Source: Alteromonas abrolhosensis
Lineage (GTDB): Bacteria; Pseudomonadota; Gammaproteobacteria; Enterobacterales; Alteromonadaceae
Length of the DNA stretch: 64,000 nucleotides
Direction: 5' to 3'
Assembly (NCBI RefSeq): GCF_001953635.1
Contig: NZ_MEJH01000004.1
Coordinates: 62,001-126,000 of the forward strand
In this document: positions 45,805 to 56,027 of the stretch, one piece after another
How positions within the stretch are numbered: the first letter of the stretch is position 1
Layout: every line of letters starts with the position of its first letter
Translations under genes and position numbers: made by a program
Notes under the pieces: model-generated
What the model was told of the DNA's origin: nothing
The model's input: only the letters and a program-made list of their open reading frames with translations
Databases searched by the model: none

Positions 45805-47529
45805 TTATAGGTAGGTAACATTAAGTAATGTTAGAACAATCGTACTGTACAATATTGAAATGGGTAACCCCATCTTTATAAAGTGGGCAAACTTATAGTT
45901 CGCTGCGTTATAAACGAGTAAATTGGTTTGATATCCGAATGGCGAGATAAAGCTGGCACTTGCCGCAAATGCTACTGCTAATGCGAAAGGCATCAGTGGG
46001 GCACCGATGATCTGCACTAAGCCATAAGCAAACGGAAACATTAATGCTGCCGCTGCATTATTAGTTACAAATTCTGTAAGAGCGAGTGTAAGCAGATAAA
46101 TCACCACCAAAGCCACAAACCAGTTGGTACCCGACAACACCGGCATGAGTGCTTCTGTTGTTGTACTAATAACCCCTGAATTTTCTAACGCAGTGGCTAA
46201 GCTTAATGCGCCAACGATCACAATAATCAGATTCAAAGGTAAGTTACGCTTCATTTCACCGTTAGTTGTTACTTTAACGCCAATAAGCACGGCAGCTAGA
46301 AATAACAAGCCAATAGCTAATGAAATGACATCGGCCGCAGCTAACAAAACCGTAGTGAGGAAGCCCCCTAGCGTTATCCATTCTTGCCTGTTCGTTAAAG
46401 GTCGGGCAATTTTCTGCTCTGACAAAATAAAAAAGTTTTTATTTAAATTTTGACGGGTTGCAAAATCAGGCCCGGTGGCAAGAAGTAAAAAGTCACCTGC
46501 TTGGAGCTTTATTTCTCCTAACTTACCTGAAAGTTGTTCTCCGTCACGGCGAATTGCCACTACAGCTGCGTCGAACAAGGCTCGAAATCCAAGCTTTTTA
46601 ATGGTTTGCCCAATAATTTGCGCACGGTTAGCAACGACGACTTCGGTTAATTTTTCACGCAACACACCGTCGGTCTCGGCAAACATACTTAGCCCTTTAA
46701 TGTGGCTAAGGTTTTCGAGTTTTTGAACATTACCGGAAAAAATTAGTTTGTCGTTTTCCAGAATAACCAAATCAGGCCCGACAGGAGAGATAAGGTTCCC
46801 ATTGCGAACCACTTCAACCAAAAAGAGCTCTGGTAAGTTACGCAAATGGTTTTGCTCTACAGTTTTTCCAATTAACTCAGAACCAGATTCAACTTCTGCC
46901 TCAACCATATACTCGTGATAGTTGTTACTCTTGTTACCAATATGAGGCAGCAGGGGTAGTAACAAAAACATGAGTAGACCACAGCTTAGTCCAGCTACCG
47001 TTCCGTAAAGTGTGAAGTCAAAAAAGTTAAAGCCCGGATGTCCGTGCTCTTGCAAGAAGCTGTCTACGATTAGGTTGGTAGACGTACCGATTAAGGTTAC
47101 CGTACCGCCTAAAATAGCCGCGTATGAAAGCGGGATTAGCAATCGCGAGGCAGGATGATATTGGTTTTGCTTAATTGGACCAATTAGGCTTGCCACAATA
47201 GCCGTATTGTTTAATAGGGCAGACGATAAAAAGGTCAGTGAAAACAAGCGCCAGTAGGATTGAGTAAAGTTAGCACTTACTAATTTTCTTCCAAGGCGTT
47301 TTATTAGCGCTGTTTTATCAATTGCGCTGCTCACTAAAAGCAACAAAACAAGGGTGATAAGACCCTTGTTTGTTAAATTTAGCAAGATGTCATCAAGTGA
47401 TAACTGCTGGGTAACCAGTAATGCTAACACTGCACCAGAAAATACAGTGGAAGGGCGCTGATTGGTAAAGATCAGCGCGCATATCGTACCGGCAAAAACT
47501 GCCAGTACGATGAACTGGGTCACATCCAT
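45805..47529 (-). CDS. SLC13/DASS-type transporter with TrkA-C domains (probable sulfate importer)
   Basis: A 574-residue membrane protein. The N-terminal helices contain the DASS-type motif LLNNTAIVASLIGPI, and ILGGTVTLIGTSTNLIVD follows. Two soluble TrkA-C-like (RCK-C) domains sit in the middle (about 210-380), and the second half has TEFVTNNAAAALMFPFAYG and SFISPFGYQTNLLVYN. This architecture is shared by sulfate transporters such as algal SLT, and by unrelated anion carriers. It is last in the cys operon, 16 bases after cysN, which makes sulfate the most likely substrate by context. It would replace CysZ or CysPTWA as importer. Confidence 0.85.
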   Translation of the reverse strand: MDVTQFIVLAVFAGTICALIFTNQRPSTVFSGAVLALLVTQQLSLDDILLNLTNKGLITLVLLLLVSSAIDKTALIKRLGRKLVSANFTQSYWRLFSLTFLSSALLNNTAIVASLIGPIKQNQYHPASRLLIPLSYAAILGGTVTLIGTSTNLIVDSFLQEHGHPGFNFFDFTLYGTVAGLSCGLLMFLLLPLLPHIGNKSNNYHEYMVEAEVESGSELIGKTVEQNHLRNLPELFLVEVVRNGNLISPVGPDLVILENDKLIFSGNVQKLENLSHIKGLSMFAETDGVLREKLTEVVVANRAQIIGQTIKKLGFRALFDAAVVAIRRDGEQLSGKLGEIKLQAGDFLLLATGPDFATRQNLNKNFFILSEQKIARPLTNRQEWITLGGFLTTVLLAAADVISLAIGLLFLAAVLIGVKVTTNGEMKRNLPLNLIIVIVGALSLATALENSGVISTTTEALMPVLSGTNWFVALVVIYLLTLALTEFVTNNAAAALMFPFAYGLVQIIGAPLMPFALAVAFAASASFISPFGYQTNLLVYNAANYKFAHFIKMGLPISILYSTIVLTLLNVTYL

Positions 47530-47545
47530 ATTGCTCCAGTCCTGC

Positions 47546-48961
47546 TTAAAGTTTACTGATATCCACAGAGTTCCAATGCGGGAAGTGCTTACGTACTAGC
47601 GCATTGAATTCAAGCTCGAACTCAGAGAAGTTAGGCGATGTATGCTGTGCGTCACCCGCAATTTCGTCAATGATCATACCAGCACCAACAGTACCGTTGG
47701 TCAAGCGATCGATAACGATGAATGAACCCGTAGGGCGGTTGCGCTTGTAGGGGTCGCAGGCAACAGGCTGCGTGAACTTAACGTCAACCACACCAATCTC
47801 ATTAAGATTTAGGTGCATAGCATCGGTTTCTTCTAGCGTGTTAACATCAATTTGGTTATCAATATGCGCAACAACACCTGGCGTGGACTTAGTCGCAAAC
47901 TTAAACAAGTATTGCTTGTTTGGCATTAGCGGCTCTTCAGACATCCACACAAGGTGAGTTTTGAACTGCGTGTTAAGCAGCGGCAAGTTGTCTGATTTTA
48001 CAATCATGTCGCCACGAGAGATGTCAATTTCATCTTCTAGCGTTAACGTAACCGCCTGAGGCACGTAAGCGCGTTCTTGGTCGCCTTCGAAGGTGACTAC
48101 TTGTTTAACCTTAGACTTTTTGCCAGATGGAAGCGCAGTGATTTCGTCTCCAGGTGCGACTTGACCAGATACTACAGTACCTGCAAAACCGCGGAAGTCT
48201 AAGTTAGGACGGTTAACGTATTGTACTGGAAAGCGGAAGTCTTCATGGTTATCGTCTTCACCGATTTCGATGTTTTCCAGCATTTCCATTAGTGGCGTGC
48301 CGTCAAACCAAGGGGTCTTATCGCTCTTGCCAACTACGTTGTCGCCTTCAAGTGCTGAAATAGGTACGAACTGAATGTCAGGAATATCAAGTTGCTCAGC
48401 AAATTTCAGGTAGTCTTCCTGAATTTGCTTGTACACTTCTTCTGAATAGTCCATCAAGTCCATTTTGTTGATAGCAACAATAACGTGTTTGATACCTAGA
48501 AGGGAAACCAGGAACGAGTGACGTTTCGTTTGAACCTTAACGCCGCCGCGAGCATCAACAAGAATAATAGCAAGGTCGCACGTTGACGCACCGGTTACCA
48601 TGTTACGAGTGTACTGCTCGTGCCCCGGAGTATCAGCGATAATAAACTTACGCTTGTCAGTAGAGAAGTAGCGGTATGCTACGTCGATAGTAATCCCTTG
48701 CTCACGCTCAGACTGAAGACCGTCTACAAGAAGGGCAAGGTCAACTTTCTCGCCGGTAGTACCTACTTTCTTGCTGTCTTTAGTGATAGCTGCAAGTTGG
48801 TCTTCATAAATCATTTTTGAATCGTGAAGTAAGCGACCAATAAGGGTACTTTTGCCATCGTCTACGCTACCGCAGGTAAGGAAACGTAGCATGTCTTTCT
48901 TTTCGTGTTGTTCTAGGTAAGACAGTATGTCCTGTCTTAATAATTCGTTTTCGTTGTTCAT
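47546..48961 (-). CDS. cysN: Sulfate adenylyltransferase subunit 1 (GTPase)
   Basis: A 471-residue GTPase subunit of ATP sulfurylase. The G motifs are [15 protein letters not shown] (G1), [12 protein letters not shown] (G3) and NKMD (G4), and the [20 protein letters not shown] switch region is present. With CysD it makes APS from sulfate and ATP, GTP hydrolysis driving the reaction. There is no fused CysC domain; CysC is a separate gene upstream. The start follows the cysQ stop by one base. Confidence 0.97.
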   Translation of the reverse strand: MNNENELLRQDILSYLEQHEKKDMLRFLTCGSVDDGKSTLIGRLLHDSKMIYEDQLAAITKDSKKVGTTGEKVDLALLVDGLQSEREQGITIDVAYRYFSTDKRKFIIADTPGHEQYTRNMVTGASTCDLAIILVDARGGVKVQTKRHSFLVSLLGIKHVIVAINKMDLMDYSEEVYKQIQEDYLKFAEQLDIPDIQFVPISALEGDNVVGKSDKTPWFDGTPLMEMLENIEIGEDDNHEDFRFPVQYVNRPNLDFRGFAGTVVSGQVAPGDEITALPSGKKSKVKQVVTFEGDQERAYVPQAVTLTLEDEIDISRGDMIVKSDNLPLLNTQFKTHLVWMSEEPLMPNKQYLFKFATKSTPGVVAHIDNQIDVNTLEETDAMHLNLNEIGVVDVKFTQPVACDPYKRNRPTGSFIVIDRLTNGTVGAGMIIDEIAGDAQHTSPNFSEFELEFNALVRKHFPHWNSVDISKL

Positions 48962-48962
48962 G

Positions 48963-49754
48963 TTATGCGCTCACAAGGAAAAAGGGGTTTAACACAGACT
49001 CTTTTTGGTTGTACGTAAGAGCGTCAGCGTTGTCATCTAATGGGTTTTCAGGGTCAAGTACGGTTACGTTTGCGCCTGCTGCTAGTGCGACTGCGTGCGC
49101 TGCTCCCGTATCCCATTCAGATGTTGGGCCTAATCGAGGGTAAAGATGTGCTTCGCCCTCAGCCACCAAGCAAAGCTTCAGTGAGCTGCCCATCGCCACA
49201 AGCTCGGTTTCACCTTCAAGCTGCGCCAATAAATTCTGAATTTCAGGGCTTTGGTGAGAACGACTACCTACCACTTTCCACACTTCTGCACCATCGTGCT
49301 TGCGTGCAGAAATAGCCGTAAATTCGCCATTCACTTCGGTCCATGCACCTTCACCAACAATACCTACATAGCTTTTGTTAAGTGCTGGCGCGTAAACCAC
49401 ACCCATAGTCGGTTTACCGTTTTCGATAAGTGCAATATTTACCGTAAACTCACCGTTTTTCTTAATAAACTCTTTAGTGCCGTCTAGCGGGTCTACCAGC
49501 CAGTATGACGACCACGTTTTGCGCTCTTCCCATGAAATATCTGCTGACTCTTCAGAAAGAATCGGCAGGTCAGATTCGCCTTCAAGGGCGTTAACGATTA
49601 CGTTATGTGCGGCAAGGTCAGCTTCTGTTAGCGGACTGGTATCCTGCTTTTCATAAATGGCGAAGTCTTTCTCGTAAATGGTCATTATCTTATCGCCGGC
49701 TTCTTTGGCGATAGCTAGCACTTTTTGTGCAAGACTATTTAAAGGTTGTGTCAT
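48963..49754 (-). CDS. cysQ: 3'(2'),5'-bisphosphate nucleotidase CysQ
   Basis: A 263-residue inositol-monophosphatase-family enzyme hydrolysing PAP to AMP, clearing the by-product of PAPS reduction. Metal-binding motifs are DPLDGTKEF with the preceding LSEESAD, and [16 protein letters not shown] near the C-terminus. Length matches E. coli CysQ (246) closely. The start overlaps the cysC stop (TAATG). Its place inside the cysDCN group links PAP recycling to sulfate activation. Confidence 0.95.
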   Translation of the reverse strand: MTQPLNSLAQKVLAIAKEAGDKIMTIYEKDFAIYEKQDTSPLTEADLAAHNVIVNALEGESDLPILSEESADISWEERKTWSSYWLVDPLDGTKEFIKKNGEFTVNIALIENGKPTMGVVYAPALNKSYVGIVGEGAWTEVNGEFTAISARKHDGAEVWKVVGSRSHQSPEIQNLLAQLEGETELVAMGSSLKLCLVAEGEAHLYPRLGPTSEWDTGAAHAVALAAGANVTVLDPENPLDDNADALTYNQKESVLNPFFLVSA

Positions 49755-50350
49755 TACACCAATCCCTTTTCTTGAAGCAAAGCATACAAACGTTCAGCGG
49801 TTTGCTCTGCTGGTTCATCCTGATAGGTTAAGTGTACTTCTGGCGCTTCAGGTGCTTCATAGGCTGAATCAATACCTGTAAAGTCCTTAATTTCACCGCT
49901 ACGCGCTTTTTTGTACAGCCCTTTCGGGTCGCGTTTTTCACACACTTCAAGAGGTGTATCGACAAACACTTCTACAAACTCTCCGTCTTCCAATAAGCTG
50001 CGGCAATAATCGCGGTCGGCTTTGAAAGGTGAGATAAAAGCGGTAAGCACAATGGTACCGGCATCGACAAACAGTTTAGCGACTTCGCTAATGCGGCGAA
50101 TGTTTTCAACGCGATCTTTATCGCTGAAACCTAAATCGCCACACAGACCGTGGCGCACGTTGTCGCCGTCAAGCAGATAGGTGTGCTTGTTCTGCTCGTG
50201 AAGCTTTTTCTCAAGCAAGTTTGCTAAAGTCGATTTACCAGAGCCGCTTAAACCCGTTAGCCAAAATACACGAGGTGTTTGACCAAGCTTTTCAGAGCGG
50301 GTGGTCTTGTTTACTTCGTGTTTATGCCAAACAACGTTGTCGGTGGCCAT
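49754..50350 (-). CDS. cysC: Adenylylsulfate kinase
   Basis: A 198-residue APS kinase, phosphorylating APS to PAPS in the cytoplasm. Walker A GLSGSGKS at 33-40, then [17 protein letters not shown] and [18 protein letters not shown] segments (here [19 protein letters not shown]), and [20 protein letters not shown] near the end. Length matches E. coli CysC (201). It overlaps cysD by one base and cysQ by one base, so translation is coupled. Confidence 0.97.
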   Translation of the reverse strand: MATDNVVWHKHEVNKTTRSEKLGQTPRVFWLTGLSGSGKSTLANLLEKKLHEQNKHTYLLDGDNVRHGLCGDLGFSDKDRVENIRRISEVAKLFVDAGTIVLTAFISPFKADRDYCRSLLEDGEFVEVFVDTPLEVCEKRDPKGLYKKARSGEIKDFTGIDSAYEAPEAPEVHLTYQDEPAEQTAERLYALLQEKGLV

Positions 50351-51264
50351 TAGAAGTACCCTTCCATTTTCTTCTTCTCCATAGAGCCTGCGCTGTCATG
50401 GTCGATAACTCGGCCCTGACGTTCAGACGTCTTGGTAAGCAGCATTTCTTGAATAACTTCAGGTAGGGTAGCTGCTTCTGACTCTACCGCACCGGTAAGT
50501 GGGTAACAGCCAAGAGTACGGAAACGTACAGAGCGCATCTCTGGTACTTCACCTTCTTCTAGCGGCATACGGTCATCGTCAACCATAATAAGAATGCCGT
50601 CGCGCTCAACAACAGGGCGAGGCTTAGAAAGGTAAAGTTGTGGAATATCGATGTTTTCTAGGTAGATGTATTGCCAGATATCTAGCTCAGTCCAGTTAGA
50701 CATTGGGAATACACGTATGCTTTCGCCTTTGTTCACCTGAGAGTTATAAATATTCCAGAGCTCTGGACGCTGGTTTTTTGGGTCCCAGCGGTGGTTGCTG
50801 TCGCGGAATGAGTAAACACGTTCTTTGGCACGTGATTTTTCTTCGTCGCGTCGAGCGCCACCAAATGCAGCATCGAACTTATATTTGTTTAACGCCTGCT
50901 TAAGGGCTTGGGTTTTCATGATGTCAGTATGTTTTGCTGAACCATGGCTAAATGGGCCAACGCCAGCTTTAACACCTTCTTCATTGATGTGAACAAGCAA
51001 ATCGAAACCGTGTTTCTTAGCTTGCTCATCACGGAACTTAATCATTTCACCAAACTTCCACGTGGTATCTACGTGTAATAGTGGGAAAGGAATTTTGCCT
51101 GGCGCGAACGCTTTACGGGCAAGGTGAAGCAGTACAGAAGAGTCTTTTCCTACAGAGTAAAGCATAACTGGGTTTTCAAACTCAGCAGCAACCTCACGGA
51201 AAATCTGGATACTCTCGGCTTCGAGTTGTTTCAAATGCGTTACAGACGGGATACTAGCAGTCAT
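50350..51264 (-). CDS. cysD: Sulfate adenylyltransferase subunit 2
   Basis: A 304-residue PP-loop ATPase subunit of ATP sulfurylase. The PP-loop [15 protein letters not shown] is near residue 37, followed by [27 protein letters not shown] and TELDIWQYI, with [14 protein letters not shown] near the C-terminus. It forms the catalytic dimer partner of CysN. It is the first gene of the operon. The 254-base gap to putP contains the putP terminator and must hold the cys promoter; no CysB site was assigned. Confidence 0.97.
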   Translation of the reverse strand: MTASIPSVTHLKQLEAESIQIFREVAAEFENPVMLYSVGKDSSVLLHLARKAFAPGKIPFPLLHVDTTWKFGEMIKFRDEQAKKHGFDLLVHINEEGVKAGVGPFSHGSAKHTDIMKTQALKQALNKYKFDAAFGGARRDEEKSRAKERVYSFRDSNHRWDPKNQRPELWNIYNSQVNKGESIRVFPMSNWTELDIWQYIYLENIDIPQLYLSKPRPVVERDGILIMVDDDRMPLEEGEVPEMRSVRFRTLGCYPLTGAVESEAATLPEVIQEMLLTKTSERQGRVIDHDSAGSMEKKKMEGYF

Positions 51265-51450
51265 TTTGAAGTCCGAATTTTATGTTATATACAAAAAAGT
51301 TATATATGGGTTATTTTTCTGCATAGAACGATAACATATTTAATTTCAAAAGTAGTATGCGATTTTGCTATTTAAAATAGCTATCTTATTCCATTAAATA
51401 AAACTGTCATGCAATTGAAGCATAAGCCAATTTTTTCAACGGCTATAAAA

Positions 51451-51486
51451 AGAAAAAAGCCCTGTTTAGGAAACTAAACAGGGCTT
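51451..51486 (-). terminator. Intrinsic terminator of putP
   Basis: A 13-bp perfect stem (51457-51469 with 51474-51486, AAGCCCTGTTTAG/CTAAACAGGGCTT) with a GAAA-type loop. The minus strand then enters a T-run formed by the A-tract at 51451-51458. Confidence 0.9.
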
Positions 51487-51518
51487 GTTGTTTACTGTTG
51501 TAACGACTTAATTGCTAG

Positions 51519-53024
51519 TTACCTTTCACTCAATTTGGTCTGGAAAGCGTCGAAGGTATTAACTACACCTTCGCGCGGCGAGCCAGACTTGCTCAAAATC
51601 ATTATGGTTAAGCTCGACAATATAAAGCCAGGGACAATTTCGTACATCCAGTCGCCAAGTTTTTGACCACCAATCTCGATAGGAAGATAAATCCACAACA
51701 ATACGGTTACTGCACCAACAATCATACCGCCTAGTGCCGCACGGCGGGTCATTTCACGTTTAAATAGGCTAAACAGTACTAGCGGACCAAATGCAGCGCC
51801 AAAACCAGCCCATGCGTTACTTACTAGCGTTAAAATGGTGCTGTCTCTATCATAGGCTAGATAGATTGCAACTAGTGCAACGACTACTACGCTGACACGA
51901 CCTGCAATAACAAGCTCGCCATCTGACGCGTCGCGTCTTAGGAATGCTTGATAAAAGTCACTGGTTAGTGAACTTGACGTTACCAATAACTGAGACGAAA
52001 TAGTACTCATGATCGCCGCTAAAATCGCAGCGAGCAGGAAGCCACCGATAAGCGGGTGGAATAGAATTTGAGATAAGTAGATAAAGACGGTTTCCGGGTC
52101 GATTTCATTACCGTTGCCAGTAACAAATGCTAGGCCGAAGAGGCCGGTCATTAACGCACCGATAATTGACACGATCATCCAGCTCATACCTATATTACGT
52201 GCAGTCGGTATGTCTTTAACAGAACGTATCGCCATAAAACGCACAATAATGTGAGGCTGGCCAAAGTAACCTAGACCCCATGACATTAGTGAGATAATAC
52301 CTATTACACTTAATGCTTCGTTAGTAGATGCATCCATAAAGGCATCAAATAATGCAGGGTTTATCCTGTCTAAAGCGTCAATAGATGCCCCAATTCCACC
52401 TAGTTCGGTGATAACCACTGCAGGCACCATAACCAAGGAAACAAACATGATGCACCCCTGAACGAAGTCGGTCATGCTTACTGCCATGAAACCGCCTACA
52501 AGGGTATAGGCTACAACGACACCTGCGGTAACGTATAAGCCGGTCTCATAAGTTAATCCAAATGATGTCTCAAAGAGCTTACCGCCAGCTACCACACCAG
52601 AAGAGGTGTAAAGCGTAAAGAAGACAACGATAACCCCAGAGGCTATAACGCGCAATAAACGCGTGTTGTCGGCGAAGCGATTTTCAAAATAATCGGGGAG
52701 GGTAATGGAGTTGTTGGCTACTTCTGTGTAAACGCGAAGGCGTGGAGCAACTAACATATAATTTGCCAGAGCACCGAGAGTTAAACCAACCGCTATCCAG
52801 CCAGCAGATAAGCCTGATACATACATTGCACCGGGTAAGCCCATGAGCATCCATCCGCTCATATCCGATGCACCTGCTGAAAGTGCCGTTACCGCGGGGC
52901 CTAGTTGGCGGCCGCCAAGCATATAGCCTTCTACGTTGGTGTCTGTCTGCCGATAAGCGAAAAGGCCTATCCCTAACATTACAACAAAATACAAACCCAA
53001 CGAGATTATCGTGCCAGTAGCCAT
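51519..53024 (-). CDS. putP: Sodium/proline symporter
   Basis: A 501-residue sodium:solute symporter, the length of E. coli PutP (502). Family segments: MLGIGLFAYRQT, LSAGASDMSGWMLMGLPGAM near helix 2, GYFGQPHIIVRFMAIRS, and LAAILAAIMSTISSQLLVTS with SSSLTSDFYQ. It imports proline with Na+. No putA lies beside it. Upstream is a perfect 10-1-10 palindrome that could be its operator. Confidence 0.95.
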   Translation of the reverse strand: MATGTIISLGLYFVVMLGIGLFAYRQTDTNVEGYMLGGRQLGPAVTALSAGASDMSGWMLMGLPGAMYVSGLSAGWIAVGLTLGALANYMLVAPRLRVYTEVANNSITLPDYFENRFADNTRLLRVIASGVIVVFFTLYTSSGVVAGGKLFETSFGLTYETGLYVTAGVVVAYTLVGGFMAVSMTDFVQGCIMFVSLVMVPAVVITELGGIGASIDALDRINPALFDAFMDASTNEALSVIGIISLMSWGLGYFGQPHIIVRFMAIRSVKDIPTARNIGMSWMIVSIIGALMTGLFGLAFVTGNGNEIDPETVFIYLSQILFHPLIGGFLLAAILAAIMSTISSQLLVTSSSLTSDFYQAFLRRDASDGELVIAGRVSVVVVALVAIYLAYDRDSTILTLVSNAWAGFGAAFGPLVLFSLFKREMTRRAALGGMIVGAVTVLLWIYLPIEIGGQKLGDWMYEIVPGFILSSLTIMILSKSGSPREGVVNTFDAFQTKLSER

Positions 53025-53062
53025 ATAAATTCCCTATGTTTTTTCTTTCATGCTAACACCTA

Positions 53063-53083
53063 TGACATAGAGTCTCTATGTCA
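53063..53083 (-). promoter_or_regulatory. Perfect 21-bp palindrome upstream of putP
   Basis: TGACATAGAG-T-CTCTATGTCA is exact over ten bases each side and lies 39-59 bases before the putP ATG. The form is typical of a dimeric repressor operator, though it can also fold as an mRNA hairpin. The regulator is unknown. Confidence 0.55.
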
Positions 53084-53140
53084 GTCAGCGACCTTGCATG
53101 TTTTCTATACGGTAATTCGTAAATAAAGTTTGGCGAAAGA

Positions 53141-55117
53141 TTAAATTGGAAAAGATGCAACGCGCGCTCGACCTTCTCTTTTGGCCCTGTAGAGAAGCTC
53201 ATCGCACATCTTGATAATGGTATCTAGGTTGGTTTCTCCATTGACGTCTAACAGACCTGATGAAAAACTAACCGAAAATTTTTCTTCGGTATTGCTCCAA
53301 TGCTTTTGGCGAGACAGTGCCAAATTAAGCTCATCGAGAATTCGTTTGGCAGACTTTTGGTCGGAGTCTGAAAAGTAAATCAAAAACTCTTCGCCACCGT
53401 AACGGCATAGTTTGTCAGACTTTCGTATTCGATTTTTGATGATTTGCGTGAAGGTAGTTAATACTTCATCACCGACAACATGGCCGTACTTGTCATTGAT
53501 TTTCTTAAAGTTGTCAACATCAAGAAGGGCGATACATGACGCTTTGTTTCCCTTCAGAGCCTTTTTCAAACTATTTAACATAGCCCGCCGCGTGAGTGCG
53601 CCAGTTAGCGAGTCACGCTCTGCCAATAAATCGCTCTGCCTTTTAGAAATCCATAGCCATAGTGCAAGAATAATGAGAATAGTGAGAATAGTGATGATCA
53701 ATGCAAAGATGGTGGTTTTCATTGCCTCTTTATCGGTAGAAAGCCCAATTTTTTCGTTTCGTAGTGTAGTTAGCTCTTTCTGCCGGTAGTGAGCTAATTC
53801 AATGTCTTTCGCGATGCCGTCGGTAAAGGAAGAGTTCGACAATTTAAATTGTTCAGTGTTTTTATCGACGAGTAGCTTATTGTATAACTTCGAATGTTCA
53901 TACGCTTTTTCATAGTCGCCCGCTGCGTCATAAAGTCTCGATAATTCAAGTTCTAGTCTGAGTTTAATCTTCTCTTTAAAACCTGAATTCGGGATAGTTG
54001 CTAAAACGATTTCTTTGTATTGCGCAGTTGAGTCTTTAAACTTTAATTCATCATTCAGTACTGCTGCGAAAAGCGCTTCTGCGTAAACTGAGAGCTCCTC
54101 AGTTCTTTGCTTGACCTGAGTAGTGTCGAGCTGCCTAATTTGCTCCATGGTTTTTTGTGCAGATTTTTCATATCCATCGGCTTTTTGAAAGACAATGACC
54201 CTAAGCCTTTGGACATATATCAATAATTTCTCATGTACTGAAGTCACCTTGGATACATGATTTAAAGCGTCGTCTAATAAAGCTAACGCATCCTTATAAT
54301 TATTTTGAATCAACAAAGTATCAATTGCAGAAAAATAAGCCCAAGTTGTGACCATTGTGCTTTTATTCCGTTTATTATTTTCGATAATTTGCTGCGAATG
54401 ATAATACGCTCTACTGGGAACGAAGAGTTCAAGGTAGGCACCTCGTAGCCAGTCGTGAGCGATTACATTTGAAAGTGCATTTTGTAAAGTCTTGTCTGAA
54501 GAGTACTCTGGAAGGTATGGTAAAGCATATTCAATTTCGTTTATTGCTTGAATAGGATTCGCAAGAGTAAGCTCCATAGCCAACCATATACTAGCAATAG
54601 CTGTTGCTTGCTTATTTCCCGTTTCTAAAGCCTCTAACTTTAAGCGACGAAGCTCTGGAACAGAAAAGTCCACTCTATGATCTGAGCCTTCAAAGTCATT
54701 AACTGCTCTTGCATAAATATAATACGCCTTAGTTGCCGCAAAGAGTTCTGGCATGAGTTCTTTTAGCTCTTGCCAATGCTTATCTAATAGTGGCTCCTTG
54801 ACGAAAAGTGGAACCCTCGGAGTGTCAACATCATTTGCAGTGTAAGTCGCTAATAAGTGTCTAAAAATCACCCCTTCACTTCGCGTATCATCCTGTAAGC
54901 CCGAGCTTTCAATCATCGTAATAATGTCATCATTAGTCACTTCACTTGGGGTGTTCCAATGATAGATAGTTGTGGCTGCGATTTGGCTGTAACCATTAAG
55001 TTTCTTCAGCCTAAGAGCGTTAGGTATATCTGAACTGTGTACTTGTACAGAAAAGCCTGCAATGACAGGTAACAGTAGGCATACCATTAGCCTTGTAAAA
55101 CGAAACCAAGCGCTCAT
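53141..55117 (-). CDS. Membrane diguanylate cyclase with periplasmic helical-repeat sensor
   Basis: A 658-residue protein with a signal peptide (MSAWFRFTRLMVCLLLPVIAG) and a long periplasmic part of TPR-like helical pairs (about 60-450, e.g. DYEKAYEHSKLYNKLLVDK). One membrane helix follows (ALIITILTILIILALWLW), then a C-terminal GGDEF domain. The active site is GGEEF, and RKSD five residues upstream is the product-inhibition I-site (RxxD). It should make cyclic di-GMP from GTP. The ligand is unknown, and no EAL domain is present. It is next to putP but separately spaced. Confidence 0.92.
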   Translation of the reverse strand: MSAWFRFTRLMVCLLLPVIAGFSVQVHSSDIPNALRLKKLNGYSQIAATTIYHWNTPSEVTNDDIITMIESSGLQDDTRSEGVIFRHLLATYTANDVDTPRVPLFVKEPLLDKHWQELKELMPELFAATKAYYIYARAVNDFEGSDHRVDFSVPELRRLKLEALETGNKQATAIASIWLAMELTLANPIQAINEIEYALPYLPEYSSDKTLQNALSNVIAHDWLRGAYLELFVPSRAYYHSQQIIENNKRNKSTMVTTWAYFSAIDTLLIQNNYKDALALLDDALNHVSKVTSVHEKLLIYVQRLRVIVFQKADGYEKSAQKTMEQIRQLDTTQVKQRTEELSVYAEALFAAVLNDELKFKDSTAQYKEIVLATIPNSGFKEKIKLRLELELSRLYDAAGDYEKAYEHSKLYNKLLVDKNTEQFKLSNSSFTDGIAKDIELAHYRQKELTTLRNEKIGLSTDKEAMKTTIFALIITILTILIILALWLWISKRQSDLLAERDSLTGALTRRAMLNSLKKALKGNKASCIALLDVDNFKKINDKYGHVVGDEVLTTFTQIIKNRIRKSDKLCRYGGEEFLIYFSDSDQKSAKRILDELNLALSRQKHWSNTEEKFSVSFSSGLLDVNGETNLDTIIKMCDELLYRAKREGRARVASFPI

Positions 55118-55239
55118 TGTGATAGCGACCTCTGTACTGCGGATACGGGAATGATTAACTGAAGTTTGAAAAAGATGTTCTAACTTTACTGCGAAAGTAT
55201 AAGTTTTATTGAACAGGGTTTCATCTTAATTTTAAGTGA

Positions 55240-55263
55240 AAAAAAACGGCCCCACAGGGCCGA
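55240..55263 (-). terminator. Terminator after the sigma/anti-sigma pair
   Basis: A 6-bp GC-rich stem CGGCCC/GGGCCG with a CACA loop. The minus strand ends in a T-run (A-run at 55240-55247), as expected for the minus-strand DUF3379 gene. Confidence 0.8.
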
Positions 55264-55322
55264 AGAAGGGAAGTGCATTAGAAAAGCACTTTTTTGGAAC
55301 GAATTGTCAACGTTGTCAGAGG

Positions 55323-56027
55323 TTAGGCAGAGAACTGTATTCTTTCTGAAACTGCTTTTTTCATTTCACTTAAGTCTGCGTTTTTATCGCCTACTATCAT
55401 TACGTTAGCATGTTTCATTTTTATACTCTCCCCGTGGTAATTACCATCGGAAAACTCGCTAGGCACGCTAATATCGGTGCGTTCAGGCACTACGAAAACT
55501 GACATTTTACCTTGAGGTGTATTCACAATAAGGTGAAGGCTTCTTACCGTACTTAAATGGCAATAGTTAGCCACTTCTACACCCTCGAGCATTTGGCTGA
55601 AACTACCGCCGAAGCTTGCTAACTTTGCGTTCACCATATTCAGATCAACAGGAAGCTGCGAATGTGCACGCTCCACTTCTGCGTACTGCATATGGGCAAG
55701 TGCCTGCCCACCAATGCTTAGCGGCTGGTGATACCACATTGTAATCCCAATACCAACGGTAAAGGCAACAGACGCAGCCATGGCTAAATACCAGCGACTT
55801 CTGCGCTTGTAGCGGGTAAATTCATCCGCTGACTGCTGCCAAATTAATTTGTTAGCAAGGTCTTCTGGTACATCGACTTTAAGCGCTTGCTTTAACTGCT
55901 TATCTAGCTGCTTTTGTTCATTCCAGAAACTGCGTTTGTTTTCATCCGCTTTTGCCGCTTCTATAACATCACTGTCAGTCGTTTCTGGATCGGCGTAGAT
56001 ACGACGCCTAAATTCTAACTCATCCAT
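55323..56027 (-). CDS. DUF3379-type membrane protein, probable anti-sigma factor
   Basis: A 234-residue protein with a cytoplasmic N-terminus (FRRRIYADPETTDSDVIEAA), one membrane helix at about 79-99 (WYLAMAASVAFTVGIGITMW) and an extracytoplasmic C-terminal domain (ANYCHLSTVRSLHLIV, GKMSVFVVPER). It resembles DUF3379 proteins found beside ECF sigma factors. An anti-sigma role is inferred from the topology and the 8-base overlap with the upstream sigma gene. The signal it senses is unknown. Confidence 0.8.
   Translation of the reverse strand: MDELEFRRRIYADPETTDSDVIEAAKADENKRSFWNEQKQLDKQLKQALKVDVPEDLANKLIWQQSADEFTRYKRRSRWYLAMAASVAFTVGIGITMWYHQPLSIGGQALAHMQYAEVERAHSQLPVDLNMVNAKLASFGGSFSQMLEGVEVANYCHLSTVRSLHLIVNTPQGKMSVFVVPERTDISVPSEFSDGNYHGESIKMKHANVMIVGDKNADLSEMKKAVSERIQFSA

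Noticed and set aside
45571..45810. 79-codon plus-strand ORF between the Yip1-family gene and the cys operon
   Set aside because: It starts with TTG, has no ribosome site, and runs through the probable cys terminator into the 3' end of the SLC13 gene.
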